Positions 8,065-16,704 of a stretch of 64,000 nucleotides of DNA are shown in pieces. The number at the start of each line of letters is the position of its first letter. The first letter of the stretch is position 1. A model generated the notes under the pieces. The model was not told the origin of the DNA. It searched no databases and worked only from the letters and a program-made list of their open reading frames with translations. Source of the stretch: Rhizobium sp. L43 (lineage in GTDB: Bacteria > Pseudomonadota > Alphaproteobacteria > Rhizobiales > Rhizobiaceae); contig NZ_NWSQ01000004.1 of NCBI RefSeq assembly GCF_002531725.1, positions 62,001 to 126,000 on the forward strand. The letters are read 5' to 3'. The position numbers and the translations under genes were made by a program.

Positions 8065-9729
8065 ATGACCGAGACGACTGAGCTGCCCGAACGCGAGAGC
8101 ATGGAATTCGACGTCGTGATCGTCGGCGCGGGGCCGGCCGGCCTGTCTGCCGCGATCCGGCTGAAGCAGGTCAATCCGGAACTCTCGGTCGTCGTGCTGG
8201 AGAAGGGCGCGGAAGTTGGCGCGCATATCCTGTCGGGCGCCGTCGTCGATCCGATCGGCATCGACCGGCTGCTGCCCGGTTGGCGTCAAGAGGCGGATCA
8301 CCCCTTCAAGACCGAGGTGACGGCCGACCACTTCCTGCTGCTCGGCCCGGCCGGTTCGATCCGCCTGCCGAATGTGCTGATGCCGCCCTTGATGAACAAT
8401 CACGGCAATTACATCGTCTCGCTCGGAAACGTCTGTCGGTGGCTGGCCACCAAGGCCGAAGAACTCGGCGTCGAGATCTATCCGGGCTTTGCCGCCACCG
8501 AAGTGCTCTACAATGAAGAGGGCGCGGTGATCGGCGTCGCCACCGGCGACATGGGCATCGAAAAGAACGGCGAGCCCGGCCCGAACTATACCCGCGGCAT
8601 GGAACTGCTCGGCAAATATACCCTGATCGGCGAGGGCGTGCGCGGCTCGCTCGCCAAGCAGCTGATCGCCAAGTTCGATCTGCAGAAGGATCGCGAACCG
8701 CAAAAGTTCGGCATCGGCATCAAGGAGCTCTGGCAGGTCAAGCCCGAGCACCATCGGCAGGGCCTGGTGCAGCACTCCTTCGGCTGGCCGCTCGGCATGA
8801 AGACCGGCGGCGGTTCCTTCCTCTATCACCTCGAAGACAATCTGGTGGCGGTCGGTTTCGTCGTCCACCTGAACTACAAGAACCCCTATCTCTATCCTTT
8901 CGAGGAATTCCAGCGCTTCAAGACGCATCCGGCGATCCGCACCACCTTCGAGGGCGGCAAGCGGTTGTCCTATGGGGCGCGTGCGATCACCGAGGGCGGT
9001 TATCAGTCGGTGCCGAAGCTGAGCTTCCCCGGCGGCGCGCTAATCGGCTGTTCGGCCGGTCTGGTCAACGTGCCGCGCATCAAGGGCAGCCACAATGCGG
9101 TGCTGTCGGGCATGCTGGCGGCGGAGAAGCTGGCGGCGGCGATCGAAGCTGGCCGCAGCCATGACGAGGTCGCCGAGATCGAAAACGAATGGCGCAAGGG
9201 CGACATCGGCAAGGATCTGGAGCGGGTGCGCAACGTCAAGCCGCTGTGGTCGAAGTTCGGCACCGCCCTCGGCGTGGCGCTCGGCGGCTTCGACATGTGG
9301 ACCAATACGCTGTTCGGCTTTTCGTTCTTCGGCACGCTTGGTCACGGCAAGACCGACGCGCAGAGCCTGGAGCCGGCCTCCATGCACAAGCCGATCGCCT
9401 ATCCGAAGCCGGACGGCGTCCTGACCTTCGACCGGCTGTCCTCGGTGTTCCTGTCGAACACCAATCACGAGGAGGACCAGCCGGTGCATCTGCAGGTCAA
9501 GGACATGGCGCTGCAGAAGCGTTCGGAGCACGACATCTATGCCGGCCCGTCGACGCGTTACTGTCCGGCCGGCGTCTATGAATGGGTGGAGAAGGATGGG
9601 CAGCAGACCTTCGTCATCAACGCCCAGAACTGCGTGCACTGCAAGACCTGCGACATCAAGGACCCCAACCAGAACATCAACTGGGTGCCGCCGCAGGGCG
9701 GCGAGGGGCCGGTCTATCCGAACATGTGA
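8065..9729 (+). CDS. Electron transfer flavoprotein-ubiquinone oxidoreductase
   Basis: ETF-QO passes electrons from reduced ETF, loaded by acyl-CoA and other dehydrogenases, to membrane ubiquinone. The 554-residue length matches the family. It begins with an FAD dinucleotide-binding motif, FDVVIVGAGPAGLSAAIRL near residue 13, contains the ubiquinone-binding/membrane-surface region in the middle, and ends with the 4Fe-4S cysteines: one in TRYCPAGVYEW and three in NCVHCKTCDIKDPNQN, followed by the characteristic C-terminus INWVPPQGGEGPVYPNM. The SD GGAGACGAG lies just upstream of the ATG. The gene stands alone with its own terminator-like hairpin overlapping the stop codon. Confidence 0.97.
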   Translation: MTETTELPERESMEFDVVIVGAGPAGLSAAIRLKQVNPELSVVVLEKGAEVGAHILSGAVVDPIGIDRLLPGWRQEADHPFKTEVTADHFLLLGPAGSIRLPNVLMPPLMNNHGNYIVSLGNVCRWLATKAEELGVEIYPGFAATEVLYNEEGAVIGVATGDMGIEKNGEPGPNYTRGMELLGKYTLIGEGVRGSLAKQLIAKFDLQKDREPQKFGIGIKELWQVKPEHHRQGLVQHSFGWPLGMKTGGGSFLYHLEDNLVAVGFVVHLNYKNPYLYPFEEFQRFKTHPAIRTTFEGGKRLSYGARAITEGGYQSVPKLSFPGGALIGCSAGLVNVPRIKGSHNAVLSGMLAAEKLAAAIEAGRSHDEVAEIENEWRKGDIGKDLERVRNVKPLWSKFGTALGVALGGFDMWTNTLFGFSFFGTLGHGKTDAQSLEPASMHKPIAYPKPDGVLTFDRLSSVFLSNTNHEEDQPVHLQVKDMALQKRSEHDIYAGPSTRYCPAGVYEWVEKDGQQTFVINAQNCVHCKTCDIKDPNQNINWVPPQGGEGPVYPNM

Positions 9730-9757
9730 GGCGGATTAACTCCGCCTCGACAATTTT
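9728..9757 (+). terminator. Terminator after ETF-QO
   Basis: GAGGCGGA (9728-9735) pairs perfectly with TCCGCCTC (9741-9748) around a TTAAC loop and is followed by a short T-run ending at 9757. The left arm overlaps the TGA stop codon. Confidence 0.7.
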
Positions 9758-9864
9758 CACGTGCTGACGCCTTCGTGATCGCTTGTTGCGGGCGGCCGTT
9801 AGCCGTTCATTAACCATAATCTCCTTAGCTTGCGACATCTTCTTGACGCACTAAGGACACATTC

Positions 9865-10479
9865 ATGACGATCTCGCGCCGGGGCTTCCTGATCGCTCTG
9901 CCCCTTTTTGTCGCCGGCTGCTCTTCGACCGGCTTGAACAGCCAGACGAATTACGCCGCACTTCCGGATGAAAAATTCCCGTTGAAGCAGGTGCCGATCG
10001 ACAGGATCAAGCCGGAACTCCGCCGCCAGGAAGTGGCCTATGAAACCACGCACGCTGCCGGCACCGTGGTGGTCGATACCCCGGCGCGGCGCGCCTACTA
10101 CGTTCTCGGTGACGGCAGGGCGATGCGCTACGGCGTCGGTGTCGGCCGCGAGGGGCTGGCATTTGCCGGCGATGCCTATATCGGGCGCAAGGCCGAATGG
10201 CCGAGCTGGACGCCCACCGAAAACATGCAGCGCCGCGAAGAGCGCTATCGCAAGCTCGCCGGCGGCATGCCGGGCGGCCCGAACAACCCGCTCGGCGCCC
10301 GGGCGATGTATCTCTATCGCGGCGGCGGCGACACGCATTTCCGCATTCATGGCACCAACCAGCCGCAATCGATCGGTCTTGCCATGTCGAGCGGCTGTAT
10401 CCGCATGATGAATCACGATGTGATCGACCTCTATAGCCGCGTCGAGGTCGGCGCCAGGGTCGTCGTCATCCAGGCCTAA
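9865..10479 (+). CDS. L,D-transpeptidase lipoprotein (ErfK/YbiS/YcfS family)
   Basis: A periplasmic cell-wall enzyme expected to form 3-3 peptidoglycan crosslinks or attach proteins to peptidoglycan. The 204-residue product starts MTISRRGFLIALPLFVAGC: a twin-arginine-like n-region followed by a lipobox (VAGC), so it is probably a lipoprotein. The YkuD catalytic domain occupies about residues 60-204 with the motif HGTNQP and catalytic cysteine in SSGCIRM. SD AAGGA lies upstream. A TTAACCAT motif at 9810-9817, resembling a CtrA half-site, is in the promoter region. It is clearly paralogous to the transpeptidase in the Tad locus at 28593-29165. Confidence 0.92.
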   Translation: MTISRRGFLIALPLFVAGCSSTGLNSQTNYAALPDEKFPLKQVPIDRIKPELRRQEVAYETTHAAGTVVVDTPARRAYYVLGDGRAMRYGVGVGREGLAFAGDAYIGRKAEWPSWTPTENMQRREERYRKLAGGMPGGPNNPLGARAMYLYRGGGDTHFRIHGTNQPQSIGLAMSSGCIRMMNHDVIDLYSRVEVGARVVVIQA

Positions 10480-10494
10480 GCAGCATTTCGGTTG

Positions 10495-10528
10495 AAAAGC
10501 CGCCGCAGCGATCGCTGCGGCGGCTTTT
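10495..10528. terminator. Perfect bidirectional terminator
   Basis: A 34-base exact palindrome, with A4 on one side and T4 on the other and a GC-rich stem (GCCGCCGCAGCGA and complement). It lies between the convergent transpeptidase and DMT transporter genes, so it can terminate both transcripts. Confidence 0.88.
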
Positions 10529-10551
10529 GACGTGTTGGTTCCTGGCAGATC

Positions 10552-11457
10552 TCAGCGGCGTGGCGCGGCGATACCCGTCGACAACGCCACGCCGATGCCG
10601 GTGATCACGGCGGCGCTGATTTCGGTGAGGCCGATCGGTTCGCCAAGCAGGAAGCCGCCGCCAAGCGTTGCCAGCACCGGCGTCAGCGCCGTGAAGGCGG
10701 CGGCCTGTGTCCCGCCGAGTCTTCTGACGGCGGTGCCGTAGGCCAGCATGGCGACGAGGCCGGAAAGAACGCCCTGGCTCAGCGCCTGCAGACCGATTTC
10801 CGAAAGAGGAGCCTGCGGCAGCGAGACGCCGAAGGCGAGGGCAAGCCCGCCCATGATCAGGAAGGACCAGACGGCGATCAGTGCGCTGGCTTGCACGGCC
10901 GTCAGACCGGAGCGGCGGAAGGCATGGGTATAGCTTGCCCACAAAACGGCGCCTGCCGGCAGCAGCACGAAGCTCGTCCACGGCAGCGAGGCGCCCGTCA
11001 GGCTATGTGTGAGCAGGATCAGCACGCCGGCGACGATTGCGGCAAGCCCGGCGATGCGCGTGACGTCAGGTCTCTCGCCAAACAGCGCAATCCCGATCAG
11101 CGCAGCGGCGAGCGGCATCGAGCCGCCGAGCAGAATGCCTGACGAGGCAGCCGGCGTCGAATGAATTGCCAGCGTGGTCAGCAGGAAGAAGACGGCGCCC
11201 GAGCCGGCGACCATGATCGCCAGCAGATGCAGCGGCAGGGCCTTCGGCAGCAATCCGGTCTTCAACCAGACCGGCGAAAGCACCAGCGCCGGAATTCCGA
11301 AGCGGATCAGCCCGATGTCGATCGAGCCGAGCGGCGTTGCGGCGCTATGGCGGGTGACAAGGAACCATGTCGCCCAGATCAGTACGGTAACAGTGCCGCC
11401 GGCATAGCCCAGTGCCTGCGATGGCGACTTGTCGTTGGAAAATGCAATGGTGCTCAT
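10552..11457 (-). CDS. DMT-superfamily (EamA) transporter
   Basis: An inner-membrane protein of 301 residues with about ten hydrophobic segments arranged as two EamA repeats (roughly residues 15-145 and 155-295), the RhaT/YdcZ-like drug/metabolite exporter architecture. Hallmarks include a conserved GGSMPLAAALIG segment near the end of the first repeat and TPVLATLGGGFLLGEPIG in the second. SD GGACAGGACG is upstream of the ATG. It is divergent from an Lrp/AsnC regulator, a common pairing for amino-acid exporters, so an amino acid or related metabolite is the best guess for the substrate. Confidence 0.88.
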   Translation of the reverse strand: MSTIAFSNDKSPSQALGYAGGTVTVLIWATWFLVTRHSAATPLGSIDIGLIRFGIPALVLSPVWLKTGLLPKALPLHLLAIMVAGSGAVFFLLTTLAIHSTPAASSGILLGGSMPLAAALIGIALFGERPDVTRIAGLAAIVAGVLILLTHSLTGASLPWTSFVLLPAGAVLWASYTHAFRRSGLTAVQASALIAVWSFLIMGGLALAFGVSLPQAPLSEIGLQALSQGVLSGLVAMLAYGTAVRRLGGTQAAAFTALTPVLATLGGGFLLGEPIGLTEISAAVITGIGVALSTGIAAPRR

Positions 11458-11600
11458 CGTCCTGTCCTTTCCCTGGTCCGGAGCCTCTCCGGTTGAGAAA
11501 AGACTAGCGCCAGAGGGCAGGGCATGTCCTTGCTATCTCTGGCTCAAAAATCATGCTAGACGCAATCTTCTGCCAATTAGTGCCGACAGGAATCGCGAAA

Positions 11601-12074
11601 ATGCCAAATCTCGATAAATTCGATATCGCCATCCTGAAGTGCCTGCAGGAGGATGCACGGGCCACCAATGTCGAGATCGCCGAGAAGGTGAACCTGTCGC
11701 CGTCGCCCTGCCTGCGCCGCATCCGCAATCTCGAACGCTCCGGCATCATCCGCGGCTACACGGCCGATATCGACCGCAAGGAGGTCGGTCTCGGCCTGAC
11801 CGTCTTCGTCGAATTCAAGGTCGTCCACCACAGCCGCGAAAATTCCGAGGCGCAGCAGAAGGCGCTGCTCGCCATCCCAGAGATCGTCTCCTGTTTCCTG
11901 ATTTCGGGCACGGCCGATTTCCTCGCCGAAGTGGTGGTGGAGGATCTCGCCGCCTATGAGCGGCTTCTGACGGAAACGCTGCTGACTCTGCCGAATGTCA
12001 GCGAGTTCCGCTCCAACTTCGCCATCCGCAGCATCAAGACGCATGGGCCGTTGAAGCTGCCCGAGGCGAAATAG
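11601..12074 (+). CDS. Lrp/AsnC-family transcriptional regulator
   Basis: A 157-residue feast/famine regulator. The N-terminal winged HTH (LDKFDIAILKCLQEDARATN, then LSPSPCLRRIRNLE as recognition helix) occupies residues 1-60 and the RAM ligand-binding domain follows (VFVEFKVVHHSREN... ISGTADFLAEVVVEDL). I chose the ATG at 11601 because the protein then begins MPNLDKFD as family members do; an upstream in-frame start at 11553 would add an unlikely 16-residue tail. It probably controls the divergent DMT transporter through the 143-base intergenic region, with an amino acid as effector (inference). Confidence 0.93.
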   Translation: MPNLDKFDIAILKCLQEDARATNVEIAEKVNLSPSPCLRRIRNLERSGIIRGYTADIDRKEVGLGLTVFVEFKVVHHSRENSEAQQKALLAIPEIVSCFLISGTADFLAEVVVEDLAAYERLLTETLLTLPNVSEFRSNFAIRSIKTHGPLKLPEAK

Positions 12075-12139
12075 TTCCCCCTCGGGCGTGCGGTCGATTG
12101 TTCGGTGTCATCTTCGGTCCGGGAGATTGCCGATGCCGG

Positions 12140-12284
12140 CCCCTCATCCGCCTGCTGGCACCTTCACCTTCTCCCCGTAAACGGGGCGAAGGGGATATGC
12201 CGCGACCTCTCCGTTCCTCGCCCACCTCTCGCAGGGAACGTCCCCTCTCCCCGTCAGAACGGGGAGAGGGTTAGGGTGAGGGGC
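12140..12284. repeat. RIME-like intergenic palindromic element, copy 1
   Basis: The element begins CCCCTCATCCGCCTGC and ends GGGTGAGGGGC, with internal hairpins around CCTTCTCCCCGT / ACGGGGCGAAGG and CCTCTCCCCGT / ACGGGGAGAGG. It lies between the convergent Lrp and mgtE genes and resembles the element at 57939-58054. Rhizobium intergenic mosaic elements (RIMEs) have this style. It fills most of the 12075-12312 gap. Confidence 0.75.
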
Positions 12285-12312
12285 AGCCCTCGGGTCTTGC
12301 CGTTTGCAAGCG

Positions 12313-13686
12313 CTACAGCAACGTCCCGCTGAGGATGAGCAGCGCCACCGAGAAATAGATGACGAGCCCGGTGACGTCGACCAGCGTGGCGACAAAGGGA
12401 GCGGAGGCGCTGGCCGGATCGAGCCGCAGTTTCTGCAGCAGGAAGGGCAGCATCGAGCCGCAGATCGAGCCGAAGGTGACGATCCCGATCAGGGCAGCAA
12501 ACACCGTGATGGCGACCATCTGCCAGTGCGGGCCGTAATCGTAGAGCCCGGCCGACTGCCAGAAGACGATGCGGATGAAGCCGACGAGGCCGAGGATGGC
12601 GCCGAGCACGATGCCGGTCGGCAGTTCGCGCAACAGCACCTTCCACCAGTCGGAAAGCTTCAGCTCGCCGAGCGCCAAGGCCCGGATGATCAGCGACGTC
12701 GCCTGCGAACCGGAATTGCCGCCGGAGCTCATGATCAGCGGGATGAACAGCGTCAGCACCACGGCCTTCTCAAGCTCGCCTTCGAAATGCTGCATGGCGC
12801 TTGCCGTCAGCATCTCGCCGAGGAAGAGGGCAGCGAGCCAGCCGGCGCGCTTGCGGATCATACCGGCGAAGCCGATCTTCATATAGGGCTGGCCGAGCGC
12901 TTCCATGCCGCCGAACCGCTGGGCCGCTTCTGTCGTGTCCGAGATCATCGTATCGATCACGTCGTCGACGGTGACGATGCCGAGCACCTGCCCATGCTCG
13001 TCGGTGACCGGCAGGGCGAGCAGGTCGTGCTTGCGGATCAGCCGGGCGACATCCTCCTGCTTCATCAGCGGATCGGCCGAAACCGGCGTGCCCTTCTGCG
13101 CCACCGAGAGGATGGAAGCCTCTGGCTCGCCGGTAATCAGCCGGCGCAGCGTCACCACATGCATGAGCGCATGGCTGATCTCGTCGAGCACGTAGATCGC
13201 ATAGACGGTCTCGCGCGAGCGTTCGACCTGGCGCACATGGTCGAGTGTCTGGGCGACGGTCCAGCTATCGGGCACGCTGACGAATTCCGTCGTCATGATG
13301 CCGCCGGCCGTGCGCGGCGGATAGCCCATCAGATGCTGGATGGCGATGCGCACCGGCTCGTCGAGGCTGGAGAACAGCCGGGCGCGGGTCTCGCCGTCGA
13401 GTTCGAGCAGCACGTCGGCGACGCGGTCGTTCGACATGCCGTGCAGCAGCCGGGCGGCATCCTCGGCACCCATCAGTGCCAGGATCTGTGCGGCGTTGCG
13501 AAGCTCCGGCCGGTCGAGAATGTTGACGGCATAGTCGAGCGGCATGCCTGATAGCACGCGGCCGGCGTCCTGGACGCTCAGCGCGTTCAACGCATCGACG
13601 TGTTCGGCGATCGTTGCGCCGCGGCTATTGTTGATGAAGGCACGGGCGGCATGGCCTGCCCGAAGAGGGAAGCGATTGATATTCAT
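12313..13686 (-). CDS. mgtE: Magnesium transporter MgtE
   Basis: A Mg2+ channel/transporter of 457 residues in the inner membrane. Order: cytoplasmic N domain of superhelical repeats (about residues 25-140; LLHGMSNDRVADVLLELD), the linker motif PPRTAGGIMTTEF, a pair of CBS domains (about 145-275) that sense Mg2+, then five membrane helices (about 290-457) with the conserved ALFIPLIMSSGGNSGSQA pore segment. The length and domain order match the family. The start at 13686 is preceded by a hairpin whose 3' arm covers the weak ribosome-binding region. Single gene, convergent with the Lrp gene. Confidence 0.96.
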   Translation of the reverse strand: MNINRFPLRAGHAARAFINNSRGATIAEHVDALNALSVQDAGRVLSGMPLDYAVNILDRPELRNAAQILALMGAEDAARLLHGMSNDRVADVLLELDGETRARLFSSLDEPVRIAIQHLMGYPPRTAGGIMTTEFVSVPDSWTVAQTLDHVRQVERSRETVYAIYVLDEISHALMHVVTLRRLITGEPEASILSVAQKGTPVSADPLMKQEDVARLIRKHDLLALPVTDEHGQVLGIVTVDDVIDTMISDTTEAAQRFGGMEALGQPYMKIGFAGMIRKRAGWLAALFLGEMLTASAMQHFEGELEKAVVLTLFIPLIMSSGGNSGSQATSLIIRALALGELKLSDWWKVLLRELPTGIVLGAILGLVGFIRIVFWQSAGLYDYGPHWQMVAITVFAALIGIVTFGSICGSMLPFLLQKLRLDPASASAPFVATLVDVTGLVIYFSVALLILSGTLL

Positions 13687-13690
13687 TTAA

Positions 13691-13736
13691 GGCTCGCCTT
13701 TCCGTCGATCCGCCGTAGCGTCCGATCGGGCGAGCC
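13691..13736 (-). promoter_or_regulatory. Hairpin in the mgtE leader next to the start codon
   Basis: GGCTCGCC (13729-13736 on the minus strand) pairs with GGCGAGCC (13691-13698); an inner stem CGATC/GATCG adds to it. The 3' arm ends four bases before the mgtE ATG and includes the only SD-like purines. This may limit translation initiation. The remainder of the 311-base gap (13737-13997) shows no gene that I can support. Confidence 0.5.
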
Positions 13737-13997
13737 GACAGGAGTCGGTCAGCGCACGAGGGCCGCGTACGGCAAAGGCAATCGACTGCTACTGTCGCTT
13801 GGCATCGTTAAGATGGCTCCGTTGAAATCCGCGGAAGACAAGTGCCGTCCGCGTGAGATGCTAGGTGGTCCCGAACGCGAAAAAAGTCAAGCGGGGTAAA
13901 TGCTTAACGCCAGAATGTCGCACCCGGCGATGCGGCATTCCAGGCGGGTACGGTTTATACGACCTTGCGGGAAACACCGGGCCTGCTGGCTGCGATC

Positions 13998-15011
13998 TCA
14001 GAATCCTGCAAGCACCGCTTTGCCCTTCATCCTGCCGCTTTCGACCATGGCATGCGCCGTCTTGAGGTTTCTCGCATTGATCGGCCCGACGATTTCTGAA
14101 AGCGTCGTGCGGATTTTTCCGCCGTCGACCAGCTCGGAAATCTTGTTCAGCAGCTTGTGCTGCTCGATCACGTCAGGCGTGCCGTAGAGCGGGCGGGTGA
14201 ACATCAGCTCCCAATGAACGGACACGGCCTTGCGCTTGAAGGGCACGATGTCGAGGGTCTTCGGATCGTCGATCAGCGCGAAGCGGCCTTGCGGCGCAAT
14301 CGCTTCGACGATGTCGCCGATATGGCTGTCGGTATTGGTGGTCGAGAATATGAATCCCGGCGCGCCGATGCCGAGCGCTGCCACCTGCGGCGCGATCGGT
14401 TTGGAATGGTCGACGACGTGATGCGCGCCGAGTTCCTTCACCCAGTCCTGCGTTTCCGGTCGCGAGGCCGTGGCGATCACCGTCAGGTCGGTCAATGCCC
14501 GGGCGATCTGAATGGCGATCGAGCCGACGCCGCCAGCGCCGCCGATGATCAGGATGGATCGTCCAGCTCCCGAAACTGCGTCCTGCACCTTCAGTCGGTC
14601 GAACAGCGCCTCGTAGGCCGTAATCGAGGTCAGCGGCAGAGCGGCCGCGGCCGCGAAATCGAGGCTCTTCGGTTTGGCGCCGACGATGCGCTCGTCGACG
14701 AGATGAAATTCGGCATTGCTGCCCGGGCGGCTGATGACGCCGGAGTAGAACACCTCGTCGCCGGGCTTGAACAGGGTGACATCAGCGCCGATGGCCTTGA
14801 CGATGCCGGCGGCATCCCAGCCGAGCACCTTGAGTTCGTCTGCGGGCGGCGCGGAATGGGCGCGCACCTTCACGTCGACGGGATTGACCGAAACGGCTTT
14901 GATCTCGACGAGCAGATCGTGGCCCCCAGCCTCCGGCATCGGCAGCTCGACATCGATCAGCGAGGTTTCGGCGGAGATCGGTTGGGGCGTTTTATAGGCG
15001 ACGGCGCGCAT
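13998..15011 (-). CDS. Zinc-type alcohol dehydrogenase / quinone oxidoreductase (MDR)
   Basis: A medium-chain reductase of 337 residues in the NADPH:quinone oxidoreductase branch. Seen: GroES-like N-domain (VSVNPVDVKVRAHSAPP near residue 40), then a Rossmann domain with the nucleotide loop IIGGAGGVGSIAIQIAR near 155. The structural-zinc cysteines of true zinc ADHs are absent, so it probably uses NADPH without zinc despite its family name. I placed the start at the ATG at 15011, which has an AGGAG SD, not at the upstream in-frame start. It is divergent from an HxlR regulator, the arrangement of qorA/qorR-like redox modules. Confidence 0.9.
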   Translation of the reverse strand: MRAVAYKTPQPISAETSLIDVELPMPEAGGHDLLVEIKAVSVNPVDVKVRAHSAPPADELKVLGWDAAGIVKAIGADVTLFKPGDEVFYSGVISRPGSNAEFHLVDERIVGAKPKSLDFAAAAALPLTSITAYEALFDRLKVQDAVSGAGRSILIIGGAGGVGSIAIQIARALTDLTVIATASRPETQDWVKELGAHHVVDHSKPIAPQVAALGIGAPGFIFSTTNTDSHIGDIVEAIAPQGRFALIDDPKTLDIVPFKRKAVSVHWELMFTRPLYGTPDVIEQHKLLNKISELVDGGKIRTTLSEIVGPINARNLKTAHAMVESGRMKGKAVLAGF

Positions 15012-15092
15012 GGGAAACTCCTGTGTTCGTTGCACGGAAGCTAGATGCGCACTATGTTCTGACAACGCAAGAATGCACAAATTCTGTACGTA

Positions 15093-15108
15093 GTACCCAA
15101 AAGGATAC
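15093..15108. promoter_or_regulatory. Candidate HxlR operator
   Basis: GTACCC-AAAA-GGATAC is an inverted repeat with one mismatch, located 7 bases before the HxlR start codon in the divergent promoter region. Its right half contains the AAGGA ribosome-binding sequence, so a bound regulator would block its own expression as well as act on the divergent oxidoreductase. Confidence 0.5.
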
Positions 15109-15114
15109 TGTAAA

Positions 15115-15519
15115 ATGTCATTGCCGCGCGCCAAGCTCGTCAAGAATTTCCCCGGCTGCCCGGTCGAAGCGACGCTGACTTACCTCGACGGGAAGTGGAA
15201 GGGCGTGATCCTCTTTCACCTGATGCAAGGAACCCTGCGCTTCAATGAATTGCGGCGCAAGCTGCCGGCGGTGACCCAGCGCATGCTGATCAAGCAACTG
15301 CGTGAACTGGAAGAGTCCGGTCTGGTATCACGCACCGTCTATCCGGTCGTGCCGCCGAGGGTCGAATATGCAATGACACCGCTCGGCATGACGCTGAAGC
15401 CTGTCATCCAGGCGTTGGCCGCCTGGGGTGACGATTATGTCTTCTGCAGCCCGGAAGGCTGCGAGCTGCGCCTGGCCTCAGACGGCCTGCGCGCTCCGGT
15501 CGCGGCGCTCGAGGCGTAG
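15115..15519 (+). CDS. HxlR-family transcriptional regulator
   Basis: A 134-residue winged-helix regulator. It has the hallmark N-terminal cysteine segment GCPVEATLTYLDGKWK, then HTH sequence LRFNELRRKLPAVTQRMLIKQLRELEE and the wing VSRTVYPVVPPRVEYAMTPLG. In related QorR/HypR proteins the N-terminal cysteine senses quinones, aldehydes or oxidants. The gene is divergent from the quinone oxidoreductase it probably controls. Its 3' end overlaps that of the convergent MFS gene by 42 bases. Confidence 0.93.
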   Translation: MSLPRAKLVKNFPGCPVEATLTYLDGKWKGVILFHLMQGTLRFNELRRKLPAVTQRMLIKQLRELEESGLVSRTVYPVVPPRVEYAMTPLGMTLKPVIQALAAWGDDYVFCSPEGCELRLASDGLRAPVAALEA

Positions 15520-16704
15520 CGAGGCGGCAAAGACGAAGAGGCCGAGGAAGGACAGAGCCGCGCCGACATAACCGGTTGCCGCAAAACCGTAGCCCCAGGC
15601 GATGACGAGGCCGCCGAGCCAGGCGCCGATCGCATTGGCGATGTTGAAGGCGGAATGGTTGGACGCGGCGGCCAGCGTCTGCGCATCGGCGGCGACATCC
15701 ATCAGCCGCGTCTGTAGCGCCGGGCCGGCGGCAAAACCGCAGCCGACGAGGAAGACGCAAAGGCCGAGCATATAGGGATTGGCGGCGGTCAGCGAGAAGG
15801 TGGTCAGCACGACGATATTGTAGACGAGCGAGCCGCCGATCGTGCCAAGCAGCGACTTGTCGGCAAGCCACGAGCCGATGAAGTTACCGGCATTCATACC
15901 GACACCGAAGAGCACCAGCATGATCGGAACGGCTGTTGCCGGCAGCATCGCCACCTCGGTCGCCGTCGAGGCGATATAGCTGAACATCGCAAACATGCCG
16001 CCATAACCGACGGCGGCGATGCCGAGCGTCAGCCACACCTGCGGCCGGCGGAAGGCGCCGAGTTCGCGCAGGAACCCGGCATCCTCGGAAACCCGGTCCT
16101 TCGGAACGTAGAACCAGATCAGCGCCACGGTCAGCAGACCGAGCACGCCGACGGAGAGAAACGCCACCTGCCAGTCGAGCGACTGGCCGAAGAATGTCGT
16201 CAACGGCGTGCCGAGAAGGGTGGCGACGGTCAGGCCGAGCATGACGCGGCCGACGGCCCGGGCGCGGCGATGCACCGGCACCATCGAGGCGGCGACAAGG
16301 GCGGCGACGCCGAAATAGGCGCCATGCGGCAGGCCGCTGATGAAACGCAGCAGCGTGAAACTTTCGAAGCTCGGCGCCATGGCGCTCAGGATATTGCTGG
16401 CGGCAAAGATCAGCATCAATACCAGGAGCAGCGTCCGGCGCGCCATCTTGGCGGCGAGCACGGCGATGACCGGCGCGCCGACGACGACGCCGAGCGCATA
16501 GGCGCTGATGACATAACCGGCCTGCGGCGTCGTCACCGAGAAAGTGTAGGCGACATTGGGCAAGAGCCCCATGATCGCGAATTCGCCGGTGCCGATGCCG
16601 AAGCCGCCACAGGCGAGCGCCAACTGAACCAGCGCCACTGTCGTTGCCGACGGCAGAGCTTCACCCTGGCTGTCGATGGAATCATTGACGGTGATCTCAC
16701 TCAC
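15478..16704 (-). CDS. MFS transporter (AraJ/sugar-efflux-like)
   Basis: A 12-helix major facilitator of 408 residues in the DHA1 / AraJ-like branch. The first helices hold LACGGFGIGTGEFAIMGLLP, typical of this group, and motif A-like sequence follows in loop 2-3 (AAKMARRTLLLVLM). I chose the GTG at 16704 because GAGGA sits just upstream and the protein then begins near the first helix; an ATG at 16848 would add 48 residues with no signal-peptide character. It probably exports sugars or drugs; the substrate is unknown. Confidence 0.87.
   Translation of the reverse strand: MSEITVNDSIDSQGEALPSATTVALVQLALACGGFGIGTGEFAIMGLLPNVAYTFSVTTPQAGYVISAYALGVVVGAPVIAVLAAKMARRTLLLVLMLIFAASNILSAMAPSFESFTLLRFISGLPHGAYFGVAALVAASMVPVHRRARAVGRVMLGLTVATLLGTPLTTFFGQSLDWQVAFLSVGVLGLLTVALIWFYVPKDRVSEDAGFLRELGAFRRPQVWLTLGIAAVGYGGMFAMFSYIASTATEVAMLPATAVPIMLVLFGVGMNAGNFIGSWLADKSLLGTIGGSLVYNIVVLTTFSLTAANPYMLGLCVFLVGCGFAAGPALQTRLMDVAADAQTLAAASNHSAFNIANAIGAWLGGLVIAWGYGFAATGYVGAALSFLGLFVFAASLRLERRDRSAQAV

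Noticed and set aside
12105-12395. Small open frames in the Lrp-mgtE gap
   Set aside because: They lie in the palindromic repeat or antisense to mgtE and translate to repeat-driven low-complexity peptides.
13737-13997. Possible Mg2+ riboswitch (M-box) further upstream of mgtE
   Set aside because: I could not find the conserved M-box stems; only the hairpin at the start codon is supported.
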